A DNA stretch of 64,000 bases from Vreelandella halophila (GTDB lineage Bacteria > Pseudomonadota > Gammaproteobacteria > Pseudomonadales > Oleiphilaceae), in NCBI RefSeq assembly GCF_019903425.1, contig NZ_JACHUZ010000013.1, forward strand, positions 2,176,361 through 2,240,360. The letters are read 5' to 3'. The translations under genes and the position numbers were made by a program. The notes under the pieces were generated by a model. It saw only the letters and a list, made by a program, of their open reading frames with translations. It was not told the origin of the DNA and did not search any database. Below are positions 8,218 to 16,978 of this stretch, in pieces (position 1 is the first letter of the stretch; the number at the start of each line of letters is the position of its first letter).

Positions 8218-10161
8218 ATGGCACGAAAGCAGAAAAAACAGACGATCGGGAAAAACCGGAAACCCTCCGCAAAAGCACCACGGGTAAGCGGGAATGGAAG
8301 TATTGTGGAACCGGAAGCTCTTTCGGAAGCTCGATCAAGGCTCCAGAACACATCCAGTGCGGCCGAAGTGACCGCCGCTGCCAGACAGATACTTGCAATC
8401 GATCCCGCGGATGCCGAAGGGTGGCGTTGGCTGGGTGAAGCCCAGTTGATCAACCAGAAACTGAATGATGCGGTTGTCAGTTTTTCCCGGGCATCCCGTG
8501 GCGATCCGAATAACGAAACCTTGATCGAGCGTTACGTTGGCCTTGCGCTTCGACAGGGCAGTTACCTCGACGCGCTCAATGCGACCCGTCATTGGGTGAC
8601 GATCGCGAAGGAAAAGCCACTGACGGCGAAAAAGCTCCTGTCAGGGCTCTATGGTCTGCTTGGAAAGGAAGCACTCAGCTGTCAGTGGGGTCTTCAGGCC
8701 GCATACGAGCAGCCTTTGGCTAGGGCGGACTCTTCCGGAAAGGAACAGCTTCGGATACTGGTGCTGGGAACAGTAGGCTGTGCTCCCTATCACTATGACC
8801 CCACGACTGGGCAGCTCACCGTAACTGAGGGGCATAACAATCTGATGCATATGGTGGACACTGGTGCGGTCACGCTCAATTCCCTCAGTGTGGATGTAAT
8901 CGACGGCCACCCCGGGGTCCTGGATGAGCTGCCTAGCATTGACCTCATCTACAACAGTATCACCGATGCGGGCCGTTGCCAGGAAGGCCTCAGGAAAGCC
9001 ATTAAGGTATGCAGAAAACTCAGTGCACCAGTCATCAATGCGCCGGAAGAGGTGCTGCGCACCACCCGGGAAGAGAATGCGGAACGGCTTGGCCAGTGTG
9101 AAGGGATTCTCATGCCGAGAAGCGTTTCCCTGGGGCGCGTGAAGGGGGATATCAGTGACCGGGTCCAGGATGCCAGCAACGAGCACGGACTCAGGGCTCC
9201 GATCATCGTACGGCCATCGGGCTTCCAGAACGGCAGGCACATGTACCGTATTGATGAGCCTGAATCCACCCCCGTCAGGATCACGGACGAAGCCGAGGTC
9301 TACGTTCTCCAGTACCACGATGTGACTTTTACCGATCCACGTGCGGACGGTCACCGGTTCCACCCCAAATACCGCGCCTTCATGGTCGATGGCAGGCTTT
9401 ACCCGGCGCACCTGCGGATGGGGCACGACGGGGACTGGAACGTTCACGGGGAGGAAACCCGCAAATCCTTCCGTAAGTTCCCGTGGCTCTACGACATGGA
9501 ACAGGATTACATAGAGGATCCTGCGGCGCAGTTTGAGCCGGGTGTATGGGAGAATCTTGAAAAGGCGCTCCAGACGCTGGACCTGGATTATTTCGGGGTC
9601 GACTTCGCGGTCTGCACGGAAGCGGAAAACCACGGGAAGGTCGTCGTCTTCGAGACCAATGCCAGCATGCGCAGCTTCCTGCGCCAGACCTACCAGAACA
9701 CACCGGAGAATGATGCAGCGCTGGCGATCATCCTGGCGACGCACCGGATGTTCTGCGCGCGCGCCGGCGTTTCGGAGTGGGAGTTCAACCCACCGAAAGG
9801 GCTCGAGGGGCCCGCCCAGGCGCATGGCTTTGAGGCGGACCCGGCCAACCCCGTTGCCTGGCACGTGCTGTTCAGTGGCGAGCTCCAGGGGCACGGTTTC
9901 CGGGAGTGGCTCCGGCATGAGTTGCACAAGCATAACCTGAGGGGCTGGCTCAGGAATCTGGCTGACGACCGGGTGGAGGCGGTTGTGGCCGGAAGCGAGG
10001 CGGCCGTGACGCAGCTGCTTTCAGACCCGGAAGGGCCCGAGGACGCCACCATTGAGAATGTGGAGGCTGTGGCCTGGAAGGGACCGCTCCCGAAGAGAAT
10101 CCGGGTCCGGGATACCGCCACGGAGCCTGAGAAGGCTGCTGTTGAGACGGCCGAGGCCTAG
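8218..10161 (+). CDS. TPR / ATP-grasp ligase / acylphosphatase three-domain fusion
   Basis: The 647-residue protein has a basic N-terminal tail and a TPR-like helical region (about residues 45-165, e.g. AIDPADAEGWRWLGEAQL). A Rossmann-like pre-ATP-grasp part follows (ILVLGTVGCAPYHY, DLIYNSITDAGR). The ATP-grasp domain spans about 275-485, with IIVRPSG (R332), YRAFMVDG (Y385), GVDFAV (D462) and FETNAS (E479, N481) as likely nucleotide and metal ligands. Residues about 548-625 are an acylphosphatase fold: GELQGHGFRE supplies R562 and LRGWLRN supplies N580, 18 residues apart as in acylphosphatases. ATP-grasp enzymes make acyl-phosphates and acylphosphatases hydrolyse them. Substrates are unknown. 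GGAG at 8206-8209 sets the start. The next gene begins 23 bp downstream. Confidence 0.8.
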   Translation: MARKQKKQTIGKNRKPSAKAPRVSGNGSIVEPEALSEARSRLQNTSSAAEVTAAARQILAIDPADAEGWRWLGEAQLINQKLNDAVVSFSRASRGDPNNETLIERYVGLALRQGSYLDALNATRHWVTIAKEKPLTAKKLLSGLYGLLGKEALSCQWGLQAAYEQPLARADSSGKEQLRILVLGTVGCAPYHYDPTTGQLTVTEGHNNLMHMVDTGAVTLNSLSVDVIDGHPGVLDELPSIDLIYNSITDAGRCQEGLRKAIKVCRKLSAPVINAPEEVLRTTREENAERLGQCEGILMPRSVSLGRVKGDISDRVQDASNEHGLRAPIIVRPSGFQNGRHMYRIDEPESTPVRITDEAEVYVLQYHDVTFTDPRADGHRFHPKYRAFMVDGRLYPAHLRMGHDGDWNVHGEETRKSFRKFPWLYDMEQDYIEDPAAQFEPGVWENLEKALQTLDLDYFGVDFAVCTEAENHGKVVVFETNASMRSFLRQTYQNTPENDAALAIILATHRMFCARAGVSEWEFNPPKGLEGPAQAHGFEADPANPVAWHVLFSGELQGHGFREWLRHELHKHNLRGWLRNLADDRVEAVVAGSEAAVTQLLSDPEGPEDATIENVEAVAWKGPLPKRIRVRDTATEPEKAAVETAEA

Positions 10162-10184
10162 CGGAGCGCTGTTGCGAGGTAATA

Positions 10185-13100
10185 ATGGCGAATCTTGATC
10201 CGGAGGACGTCGGTTCCCTCAGCCGGTTCTTCCATGAAGCGCTTGAAGCCGGGCTGGATCATTATCGGGGGCTTGAGGAGGCGCCGGTCTGGCAACCAGC
10301 GCCCGAGCAGGCATTGCGTGCGTTTACAGGGCCGGCGCCAAGCCAGGGTCAGCCCGTTGGTGAACTTCTCGATCACTTCAAGGACCATCTGATCCCGTAT
10401 ACCAACGGGAACCTCCACCCCGGGTTCTTCGGCTGGGTCCACGGCGGTGGCAATCTCTATGGCGCCCTGGGTGAGCTCTGTGCAGCCTTGCTGAATAACA
10501 ACCTCGGTGGCCGGAACCATATCGCCCATGCTGTCGAGGGGCAGGTTATCCAGTGGAGCCGGGAGCTGTTCGGGTTTCCGCGGCAGAGTTCCGGGCTGCT
10601 GGTCAGTGGCACCTCGATGGCCTCGGTCATTGCGCTTGCCGTTGCCCGTCGATGGGCTCTGGGCGAAGAAGTCAAAAGGCAGGGGGTCCAAGGGAAAGGA
10701 CCGGTCCTGGTTGGTTACTGCTCAACCCAGACGCATGGGGCGCTGGTCAAGGCTTTCCAGCTGCTTGGTCTTGGCAGTGAGGCATTAAGGCGGGTGCCCG
10801 TGCGTGATGATCACTCGCTGGACACTGCGGCGCTGCGCGAATCCATCCGGAATGATCGTCGTGCCGGCCTGAAGCCGTTCGCGGTTATCGGGACGGTGTG
10901 CACCGTGAATACCGGCGCCATTGATGACCTGGCGGGGATTGCTGATATCTGCGAGGAGGAGCGGCTCTGGTTCCATGCGGATGCCGCATTCGGAGCCGCG
11001 CTGGCCTTGCTTGAGGAATACGCGGACGATCTGGCCGGTCTCGAGCGGGCGGACTCGGTGGGCTTTGATTTCCACAAGTGGTTCCAGGTGCCGTATGCGG
11101 TCGGTGGTGTGCTCGTGCGCGATGCGGAGGCGCACCGAAGCACGTTCTCCGAGCCTGTCGAGTACCTTGAAACCCAGCCCATGGGCCTTGAAGCGGGCGC
11201 GCCCTGGCCCTGTGACCTGGGGCCGGAGCTTTCACGTGGCTTCCTGGCCCTGAAGGTCTGGTTCACCTTCCAGGGGGTGGGGCTTGAAAGCATGGCGGCC
11301 AGTGTCAGGAAGCACTGCCGCTTGGCGCGTGAGCTGGCAATCCGTGTCAGCGCGGCTGACGACCTGGAATGCCTGGCGCCGGTCAGCAGCAACATCGTGT
11401 GCCTTCGGTATCAGCCGCCTGGTGGCCGTGCCGCAGGCGGTGTCTGTTCGGATCATTATCTGGATGCGCTCAACAGGGCCATCGTGACGCAGCTGCAGCT
11501 TCAGGGGGTATCCGCGCCTTCCACCACCACACTGAATGGATGCCTGGCAATCCGGGTCGCCATTGTGAACCACAGAACGGAGTGGAAGCATCTCGAGCAG
11601 CTGCTCCACCATACTCGGCGCATCGGCGAGCGTCTCGACCAGCACTACCCCCAGCTGCTGAACCCGACGCACTGGCACTTCATGCAGGGCGGTGATGGCA
11701 GGCTCATCGTGGATCCGGTGACCGGGCTCAATCGCTACGGCTGCTCACCCGCGCCCCGTGATCATGCCTTCACATTCGCCTCGTCCACGGCGTCGTCCGT
11801 TTCCCGGCAGGCCTACGAAGCGGCTGACTACTACCGCCAGAAGCTGCTGCATGACCTGCTTTCCAGCGATCCAAAAGAGGTTGTTCCGGATTGCTTCCGT
11901 CAGCTGGAGCATCAGCTGGTGGATCTTCTGGGACTGGGCGACCTTCAGCCGTCGGCCTTTCTCGTGCCCTCCGGGACCGATGCCCAATTGCTGTCGGTGG
12001 GTGTAACGGCCAGTGATTCCCCCGGCTCGTGGGTCAGTGTTGTCTGTGGGGCGGATGAAACCGGCTCCGGTACCCCCGAGTCGGTGACAGGCAGGCATTT
12101 TGACAGTGAAACCTGTCTGGGCGTGCCCGTTACCCGTGGCGAGCGGCTGACCGGTATGGCGCCCATTGGCTACCGCGCGATTGATGTCCACGACGGAACT
12201 GGTGGAATTCGCTCCCCGGTGGAAATGGATGCCGCCATTGAGGGGTGTGTCACGTCACTGGTCAGCGAGGGCCACTCCGTCATCCTGCATGCCATGGAGC
12301 AGTCCAAGCTGGGCCGGTGGTGCCCGTCACGGGGAGCCATGGACCGTCTCAGGGAGAGCTGTGGTGACCGTCTCCAGATCGTGGTGGACGCCTGCCAGTT
12401 GCGAACGGATCGGGAGGATCTGCGGAGCCACCTGGAAAAAGGCGATATTCTGCTGCTGACCGGTTCCAAGTTCTTTACCGGGCCCCCGTTCAGCGGTGCC
12501 GCCGTTTTCCCGGCCCGGGTGGGGCGGCGGCTGTCCCATGGGGCGGTACTGCCCGAAGGGTTCGCTGATTACATAACCTCAGATGGCCTCGGAACCTGGC
12601 AGTCCATGGTGTCGGGCGCCCGTCCGGCTCTCCAGACCGGGGTTCTTCTGCGGTGGCGCGCGGCGCTGGCTGAGATGGCGCGCTATTACACAGTGCCGGA
12701 ACACATCAGGGTTGATGGACTGAACCGGTTCAGTGAACAGGTGGTGAGCCTTCTCCGTGAGCATCCACTGGTCGAGCCACTCTTTGCGCCGGATGATGAC
12801 TGGTGGGCCCGGGATGATTTTGCCGGGCGGGAGCTGTCGAACCGTCGCAGCATATTTCCGTTTGTGGTGAAGTCCTCACCCGGTGGTGGCTTTCTGGACC
12901 CGGACCAGGCCCGGCGGTTGTACGAACTGCTGAACCAGGAACTGGACCGGGACTGTCTGGGGCCGCTGGGTGAGGCTATGCGCAGGGCTGCCGGCCAGTG
13001 CTGCCATATCGGCCAGCCGGTTCCGCTGAAGGGGATCAGCACCTCCGCGCTGCGGATCAGCATGGGTGCTCGGATCATCTCGGACAGCTACGCGTCAGGA

Positions 13101-13193
13101 GGGGGGTTCGAGGACCATCTGGAAGGGGAAGTGCGCCAGATCCGGATGATCCTCGACAAGATCGAGCTGTGCGTCAGCCAGTCCCTTCTCTGA
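10185..13193 (+). CDS. Tandem PLP-enzyme fusion: group II decarboxylase plus second PLP fold
   Basis: At 1002 residues it is twice the usual size. Residues 1 to about 485 are a group II amino-acid decarboxylase, with NLHPGFFGWVHGGGN, LLVSGTSMAS, WFHADAAFG and the PLP lysine in DFHKWFQ (K298). Residues from about 495 to the end form another PLP fold, with LVPSGTDAQ, IVVDACQ (D735 as pyridine-N partner) and TGSKFFTGPPFSG, where K762 is the likely Schiff-base lysine. This half resembles class V aminotransferase/lyase folds but I cannot assign a family. Both lysines are kept, so both sites may work. It follows the ATP-grasp fusion gene by 23 bp with GAGG before ATG, so the two are an operon. Substrates are unknown. 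Confidence 0.8.
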   Translation: MANLDPEDVGSLSRFFHEALEAGLDHYRGLEEAPVWQPAPEQALRAFTGPAPSQGQPVGELLDHFKDHLIPYTNGNLHPGFFGWVHGGGNLYGALGELCAALLNNNLGGRNHIAHAVEGQVIQWSRELFGFPRQSSGLLVSGTSMASVIALAVARRWALGEEVKRQGVQGKGPVLVGYCSTQTHGALVKAFQLLGLGSEALRRVPVRDDHSLDTAALRESIRNDRRAGLKPFAVIGTVCTVNTGAIDDLAGIADICEEERLWFHADAAFGAALALLEEYADDLAGLERADSVGFDFHKWFQVPYAVGGVLVRDAEAHRSTFSEPVEYLETQPMGLEAGAPWPCDLGPELSRGFLALKVWFTFQGVGLESMAASVRKHCRLARELAIRVSAADDLECLAPVSSNIVCLRYQPPGGRAAGGVCSDHYLDALNRAIVTQLQLQGVSAPSTTTLNGCLAIRVAIVNHRTEWKHLEQLLHHTRRIGERLDQHYPQLLNPTHWHFMQGGDGRLIVDPVTGLNRYGCSPAPRDHAFTFASSTASSVSRQAYEAADYYRQKLLHDLLSSDPKEVVPDCFRQLEHQLVDLLGLGDLQPSAFLVPSGTDAQLLSVGVTASDSPGSWVSVVCGADETGSGTPESVTGRHFDSETCLGVPVTRGERLTGMAPIGYRAIDVHDGTGGIRSPVEMDAAIEGCVTSLVSEGHSVILHAMEQSKLGRWCPSRGAMDRLRESCGDRLQIVVDACQLRTDREDLRSHLEKGDILLLTGSKFFTGPPFSGAAVFPARVGRRLSHGAVLPEGFADYITSDGLGTWQSMVSGARPALQTGVLLRWRAALAEMARYYTVPEHIRVDGLNRFSEQVVSLLREHPLVEPLFAPDDDWWARDDFAGRELSNRRSIFPFVVKSSPGGGFLDPDQARRLYELLNQELDRDCLGPLGEAMRRAAGQCCHIGQPVPLKGISTSALRISMGARIISDSYASGGGFEDHLEGEVRQIRMILDKIELCVSQSLL

Positions 13194-13239
13194 CTTTCAG
13201 GAGCGGGGTGGCCCGCGTACACAGCTCTTTCAGCGGGGC

Positions 13240-13872
13240 TTACTGCTGCGGCACGTCGATCGAGAGATCAAACCCGCCACCGGCCCTGGGGGTCAGCTTG
13301 ACCGGCCCCTCATTAATCCCCTTAGGCAGATCAATGGCGCCTACACCCGGCGGGTTGTTGCCCATTGAGAAATTCAGGGTCTGACCATCGAAGCTGAGAC
13401 CAAGCTGGTCGTTGGCATAGTTGCGCGTGAAGGGGCCCTCGGGGATATCCGGCGTGCCGTAACCGGGAATCACCGGCTGCGGCAGGCTGGTATCGAACTG
13501 CGGCTGCAGGCCCTGGAGTTGATCCGCGGGGGAGGCTAGCGCCTGGCGGATGAACTCCTGCTCCGCGTGATTCTGGGCCTGTTCCAGGCTGTCCATACGG
13601 TGGCGTTGCATGTCCATGACGGTCTGCGTCTCGTCCGCCTCGGTGCGGATGGGTTCGCCGGGGCGCACCAGTGCCCGGATGGCACGCGTCCGGGTTTCCT
13701 CAAGGGTCTGTGTCTGGCGATCACCGCGCGGAGAGACCACAATGGCGGAATCCTGAATGTAGGTCTCGACCATTTCATCCTGGGACAGGCTGCGTACACC
13801 ATCGGCGAGCGCACTGCCGGCAATCAGGCCTGCACCCAGTGCGGTAACGGTAAGAATCGGTCTGAAAGCCAT
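13240..13872 (-). CDS. Predicted exported protein of unknown function
   Basis: I do not recognise this 210-residue protein. ATG at 13872 follows AGGAG and opens a clean signal peptide (MAFRPILTVTALGAGLIAGSALA), which makes the longer upstream start unlikely. The mature part begins DGVRSLSQDEMVETYIQDS, continues with a glutamine/glutamate/arginine-rich helical stretch (about residues 50-110), then a proline- and glycine-rich part, and ends in a small beta-like region. There are no cysteines. It is convergent with the PLP-fusion gene, 46 bp away, and divergent from the DUF58 gene. A periplasmic location is likely. Confidence 0.65.
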   Translation of the reverse strand: MAFRPILTVTALGAGLIAGSALADGVRSLSQDEMVETYIQDSAIVVSPRGDRQTQTLEETRTRAIRALVRPGEPIRTEADETQTVMDMQRHRMDSLEQAQNHAEQEFIRQALASPADQLQGLQPQFDTSLPQPVIPGYGTPDIPEGPFTRNYANDQLGLSFDGQTLNFSMGNNPPGVGAIDLPKGINEGPVKLTPRAGGGFDLSIDVPQQ

Positions 13873-13895
13873 GGTCGTATGCTCCTGCGCGTAAG

Positions 13896-13914
13896 CTGAT
13901 TGTTCACCAATCAG
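13896..13914. promoter_or_regulatory. Dyad in the divergent promoter region
   Basis: CTGATTG (13896-13902) and CAATCAG (13908-13914) form a perfect 7-bp dyad with a TTCAC spacer. It lies 24-42 bp upstream of the exported-protein start and about 80 bp before the DUF58 gene. It could be an operator for either gene. The regulator is unknown. Confidence 0.35.
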
Positions 13915-13994
13915 TATTTGATGTTTGACAGCGTATTGCAATAGTGATTAGTGCCTAACCGTAAGGGTCCGTTAACAGGCGTGACAGGGGTCAA

Positions 13995-14966
13995 ATGCCC
14001 GGTAAGATTGTGAAACGTCCCTGGCGCCGGTGGGTGAACCGGCGGATTCCGCGGGCGGACGATTACCGCCCGGGGCGGCGTAACATCTTTGTCCTGCCTA
14101 CCCGCGAGGGGCTGATGTTCACTGGGGTGCTTGTGATCTCGCTGCTCACCGGCATCAACTACCAGAACAGCCTGATCTATCTGTTCACCTTCATCCTGGG
14201 AGCGCTGTTCTACGGCACCATCTTCCAGACCTACCGTAATCTTGAGGGGTTGCACCTGAGCCTGGTGCGCGCGGGTGAATCGGAGGCCGGTGAATCTCTG
14301 CCCATGGCGATACGCATCCGGGATGAGGAAAACCGCCCCCGGGCAGCGCTGCGACTGCTGATCGACGGTGGCGAGCCGGTCACAGTCAGCCTTGAAGCCG
14401 GTGAGGGACGGGTGGTCGCGCTGCCGGTGGCCACCCGCCGTCGGGGACCGCTCAAGCTGCCGTCGATCCGGCTGGAAACGGACTTCCCGTTTGGTCTCAT
14501 CCGGGCCTGGACCTGGTTCCGTCCTGCCTCCCAGGGCCTGGTGACACCACGGCCAGCGGTGCCGCCACCGTTCGAAGCATCACCCGACGCCGAGGGGGAA
14601 GAGGGCGAGGTTACCCTGGATGCAGCATCCGGGGATTCGGATATCCGGCTCAGGCCCTATCGCCTGGGCGATACATTGCGGCGCATCAGCTGGAAGCGCT
14701 TCGCCCGCAGCGGGCAGCTGGTGGTGATGGACTGGGACACGCCGCCGGCGGACCCGCGCTGGCTGGACTGGGAGCAGTTCCCGGGCGCTGATACGGAACT
14801 GCGGCTGAGCTATCTGGCCTGGCATGTGGGCCGGCTCAGTGAGCAGGGGCAGCCCTTCGGGCTGAAAATGCCGGGCCAGACCATAGAGCCGGATACCGGG
14901 GACCAGCATGAACGGGTGTGCCTGAACCACCTGGGCGCCTTTGGGTTCGGGGAGGCGCCGGCATGA
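13995..14966 (+). CDS. DUF58 domain protein
   Basis: The 323-residue protein has a basic N-terminus and two adjacent hydrophobic segments (about residues 38-56 and 58-76), followed by a soluble domain. The DUF58 signature DIRLRPYRLGDTLRRISWKRFARSG is present near residue 215. DUF58 proteins usually pair with a MoxR AAA+ ATPase and a transglutaminase-like membrane protein. The transglutaminase gene overlaps this one by four bases, but no moxR gene precedes it here. Its biochemical role is not established for the family. Confidence 0.88.
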   Translation: MPGKIVKRPWRRWVNRRIPRADDYRPGRRNIFVLPTREGLMFTGVLVISLLTGINYQNSLIYLFTFILGALFYGTIFQTYRNLEGLHLSLVRAGESEAGESLPMAIRIRDEENRPRAALRLLIDGGEPVTVSLEAGEGRVVALPVATRRRGPLKLPSIRLETDFPFGLIRAWTWFRPASQGLVTPRPAVPPPFEASPDAEGEEGEVTLDAASGDSDIRLRPYRLGDTLRRISWKRFARSGQLVVMDWDTPPADPRWLDWEQFPGADTELRLSYLAWHVGRLSEQGQPFGLKMPGQTIEPDTGDQHERVCLNHLGAFGFGEAPA

Positions 14967-16978
14967 ATCGCCATCACCTGGATCCATGGGTCGCCGCCTT
15001 TGGCCTGATCCTGCTGGCCCAGGTTCAGCGCCTGCCGCTGTGGCTGTCGCTGGGCGCCGGCGCGGCTGTGGTGTCCGGCTGGCTTGTCCAGCGCTACCGC
15101 AAGCGTGGCCTGCGTCCACTGTGGCTGGGCGTGCTGGCGGTGGTCAGCGCTGCGGCTTTCTGGGCCTACTACCGGGGCCAGTTCACGGTGGATACCGCCG
15201 CCTCCTTCCTGATCCTGACGGTGGCGCTGAAATGGCTGGAGCTGGGGCGGCGCCGGGATCTGTTCATCCTGTTTTTCATCCAGTGCTACCTGGCGGTGGT
15301 CACGCTGCTTTTCCATCAGTCCATGCTCTGGACAGGCGGGCTTCTGGCCAGCCTGTTTCTGCTGTTTACCGGCCTGCAGATGGCGCTCGGTGGCCGTGTC
15401 CAGGGCATGGGCGGAGAGGCCATGAAGCGCTCGGCACTGGTGTTCGTGAAGATGCTGCCGGTGGTGGTCGTGCTGTTCATCTTCTTCCCCCGTATCGGGC
15501 CGCTGTGGAGTGTGCCACTGGTTTCGGAACAGGGTACGACCGGTCTGAGCGACACCATGGAGCCCGGGGCCATCACCAGCCTGGCGCAGAATGACGACCC
15601 GACATTCCGGGTGACTTTCGGCGGGGATACGCCCGAGCCGGGCCAGCGCTACTGGCAGGCGCTGGTGCTCGACCGTTTCGACGGCAAACGCTGGGACAGG
15701 CGCAGCCTGGATGACCGGGAGGGGGTATCCCGGGTGCCCGAGGATGCGTCAGCTGGAGAGCTGGCGAACGACGAATACGAGGTGATGCTTGAACCCCACG
15801 GCCGGCGCTGGGGATTCGCGCTGGTAGACTCAGTGCCGGCGTCCACCAATGTGAAACTCAACCGCAATGGAATGGTGCGCTTCGAGCGCAGTGTGGATAC
15901 ACGGCGGCGTTACCGCATGCAGTACGAACAGCCAGCAGAGGCGCGGCGCCTGTCGGATGCCGAGCGGCGGTTCTACACCCGGCTGCCCGGAGGCACGAAT
16001 GAGCGCACGCGGGAATGGGTGGCCCGGCAACGGCGTGAGGCGGATGGCCGCCAGGCACTGATCCGGCAGTTGATGGAACACTTCAACGAAGAACCCTTCC
16101 ATTACACCCTGCAGCCTGAAGCGCTCGGCAATTCCGATACAGTGGATGCGCTGATGTTCGAGACCCGGGAGGGGTTCTGTGAGCACTACGCCAGTGCGCT
16201 GGCGTTCATGCTGCGCGCTGCGGATATTCCGGCGCGAATCGTGACCGGGTACCTGGGTGGCGAATCGGGCGTCGACAACGAATACCTGATCGTGCGCCAG
16301 TATGATGCCCATGCCTGGGTGCAGGCCTGGCTGCCGGGGCGGGGCTGGGTACGGCTTGATCCCACGGCCATGATCGCGCCGGAGCGCATCGAAAGCGGAC
16401 TGCGCGAGGCCATGCAGGGGCAGGGCGGATTCCTGCAGGATGACCCCTTCTCCATGAACCGTTATGCGGATGTGGGCTGGGTCAACTGGATGCGCCTGCG
16501 CCTTGATGCCGCCAACTACTACTGGCAGCGCTGGGTGGTGGGCTATGAAGGCCAGACCCAGCTTTCCCTGCTGGGGCGGCTGCCCGGCGATATTGACCGG
16601 CGTATGCTGGGCGTGATCACGGCCGTGCTGGTTGCCGCCCTGATCCTGGCCGGCGCCGGCATCTCCCTTCTGCGCGCCCGCCGCCAGCACTTCCGCGATC
16701 CCTGGTACCGCCTGTATGATCAGTGGTGTCGTTGGTTGGAGCATCAGGGGACCGGCATTGGCCGGAGCGAGACTCTGGCCGCGCAGGTGTCGGCGGCTGA
16801 AGAGGCGTTTCCGACGCTCGGGCCGGACATCCGGGCCCTGGGCATGCTTCTGCAACAGGCTTTCTACAGTCCAGAGCAACCCGACCAGCAGGCGCTCGCG
16901 CGGGCTCGCCGCCTTATGAACGTAATCCGAAAACGGAAATCCCATGGCCGATCCCGAAACACAGCCGCTGCAGAGTGA
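14963..16978 (+). CDS. tgpA: TgpA-like membrane transglutaminase (DUF3488/transglutaminase/DUF4129)
   Basis: The protein (671 residues) starts MNRHHLDPWVAAFG with several N-terminal membrane helices (DUF3488). It continues with a large periplasmic transglutaminase-like domain. The catalytic triad is visible: C406 in REGFCEHYAS, H450 in YDAHAWVQ, and D466 in VRLDPT. A further helix near residues 550-570 precedes the cytoplasmic DUF4129 tail. The Pseudomonas homologue TgpA is essential, though its substrate is unclear. The start overlaps the DUF58 stop (ATGA), and the 3' end overlaps holB by 35 bp, so the genes are translationally coupled. Confidence 0.9.
   Translation: MNRHHLDPWVAAFGLILLAQVQRLPLWLSLGAGAAVVSGWLVQRYRKRGLRPLWLGVLAVVSAAAFWAYYRGQFTVDTAASFLILTVALKWLELGRRRDLFILFFIQCYLAVVTLLFHQSMLWTGGLLASLFLLFTGLQMALGGRVQGMGGEAMKRSALVFVKMLPVVVVLFIFFPRIGPLWSVPLVSEQGTTGLSDTMEPGAITSLAQNDDPTFRVTFGGDTPEPGQRYWQALVLDRFDGKRWDRRSLDDREGVSRVPEDASAGELANDEYEVMLEPHGRRWGFALVDSVPASTNVKLNRNGMVRFERSVDTRRRYRMQYEQPAEARRLSDAERRFYTRLPGGTNERTREWVARQRREADGRQALIRQLMEHFNEEPFHYTLQPEALGNSDTVDALMFETREGFCEHYASALAFMLRAADIPARIVTGYLGGESGVDNEYLIVRQYDAHAWVQAWLPGRGWVRLDPTAMIAPERIESGLREAMQGQGGFLQDDPFSMNRYADVGWVNWMRLRLDAANYYWQRWVVGYEGQTQLSLLGRLPGDIDRRMLGVITAVLVAALILAGAGISLLRARRQHFRDPWYRLYDQWCRWLEHQGTGIGRSETLAAQVSAAEEAFPTLGPDIRALGMLLQQAFYSPEQPDQQALARARRLMNVIRKRKSHGRSRNTAAAE

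Noticed and set aside
8641-9933. 430-codon frame antisense to the ATP-grasp fusion
   Set aside because: The plus-strand frame has clear TPR, ATP-grasp and acylphosphatase motifs and a ribosome binding site; the antisense frame shows none.
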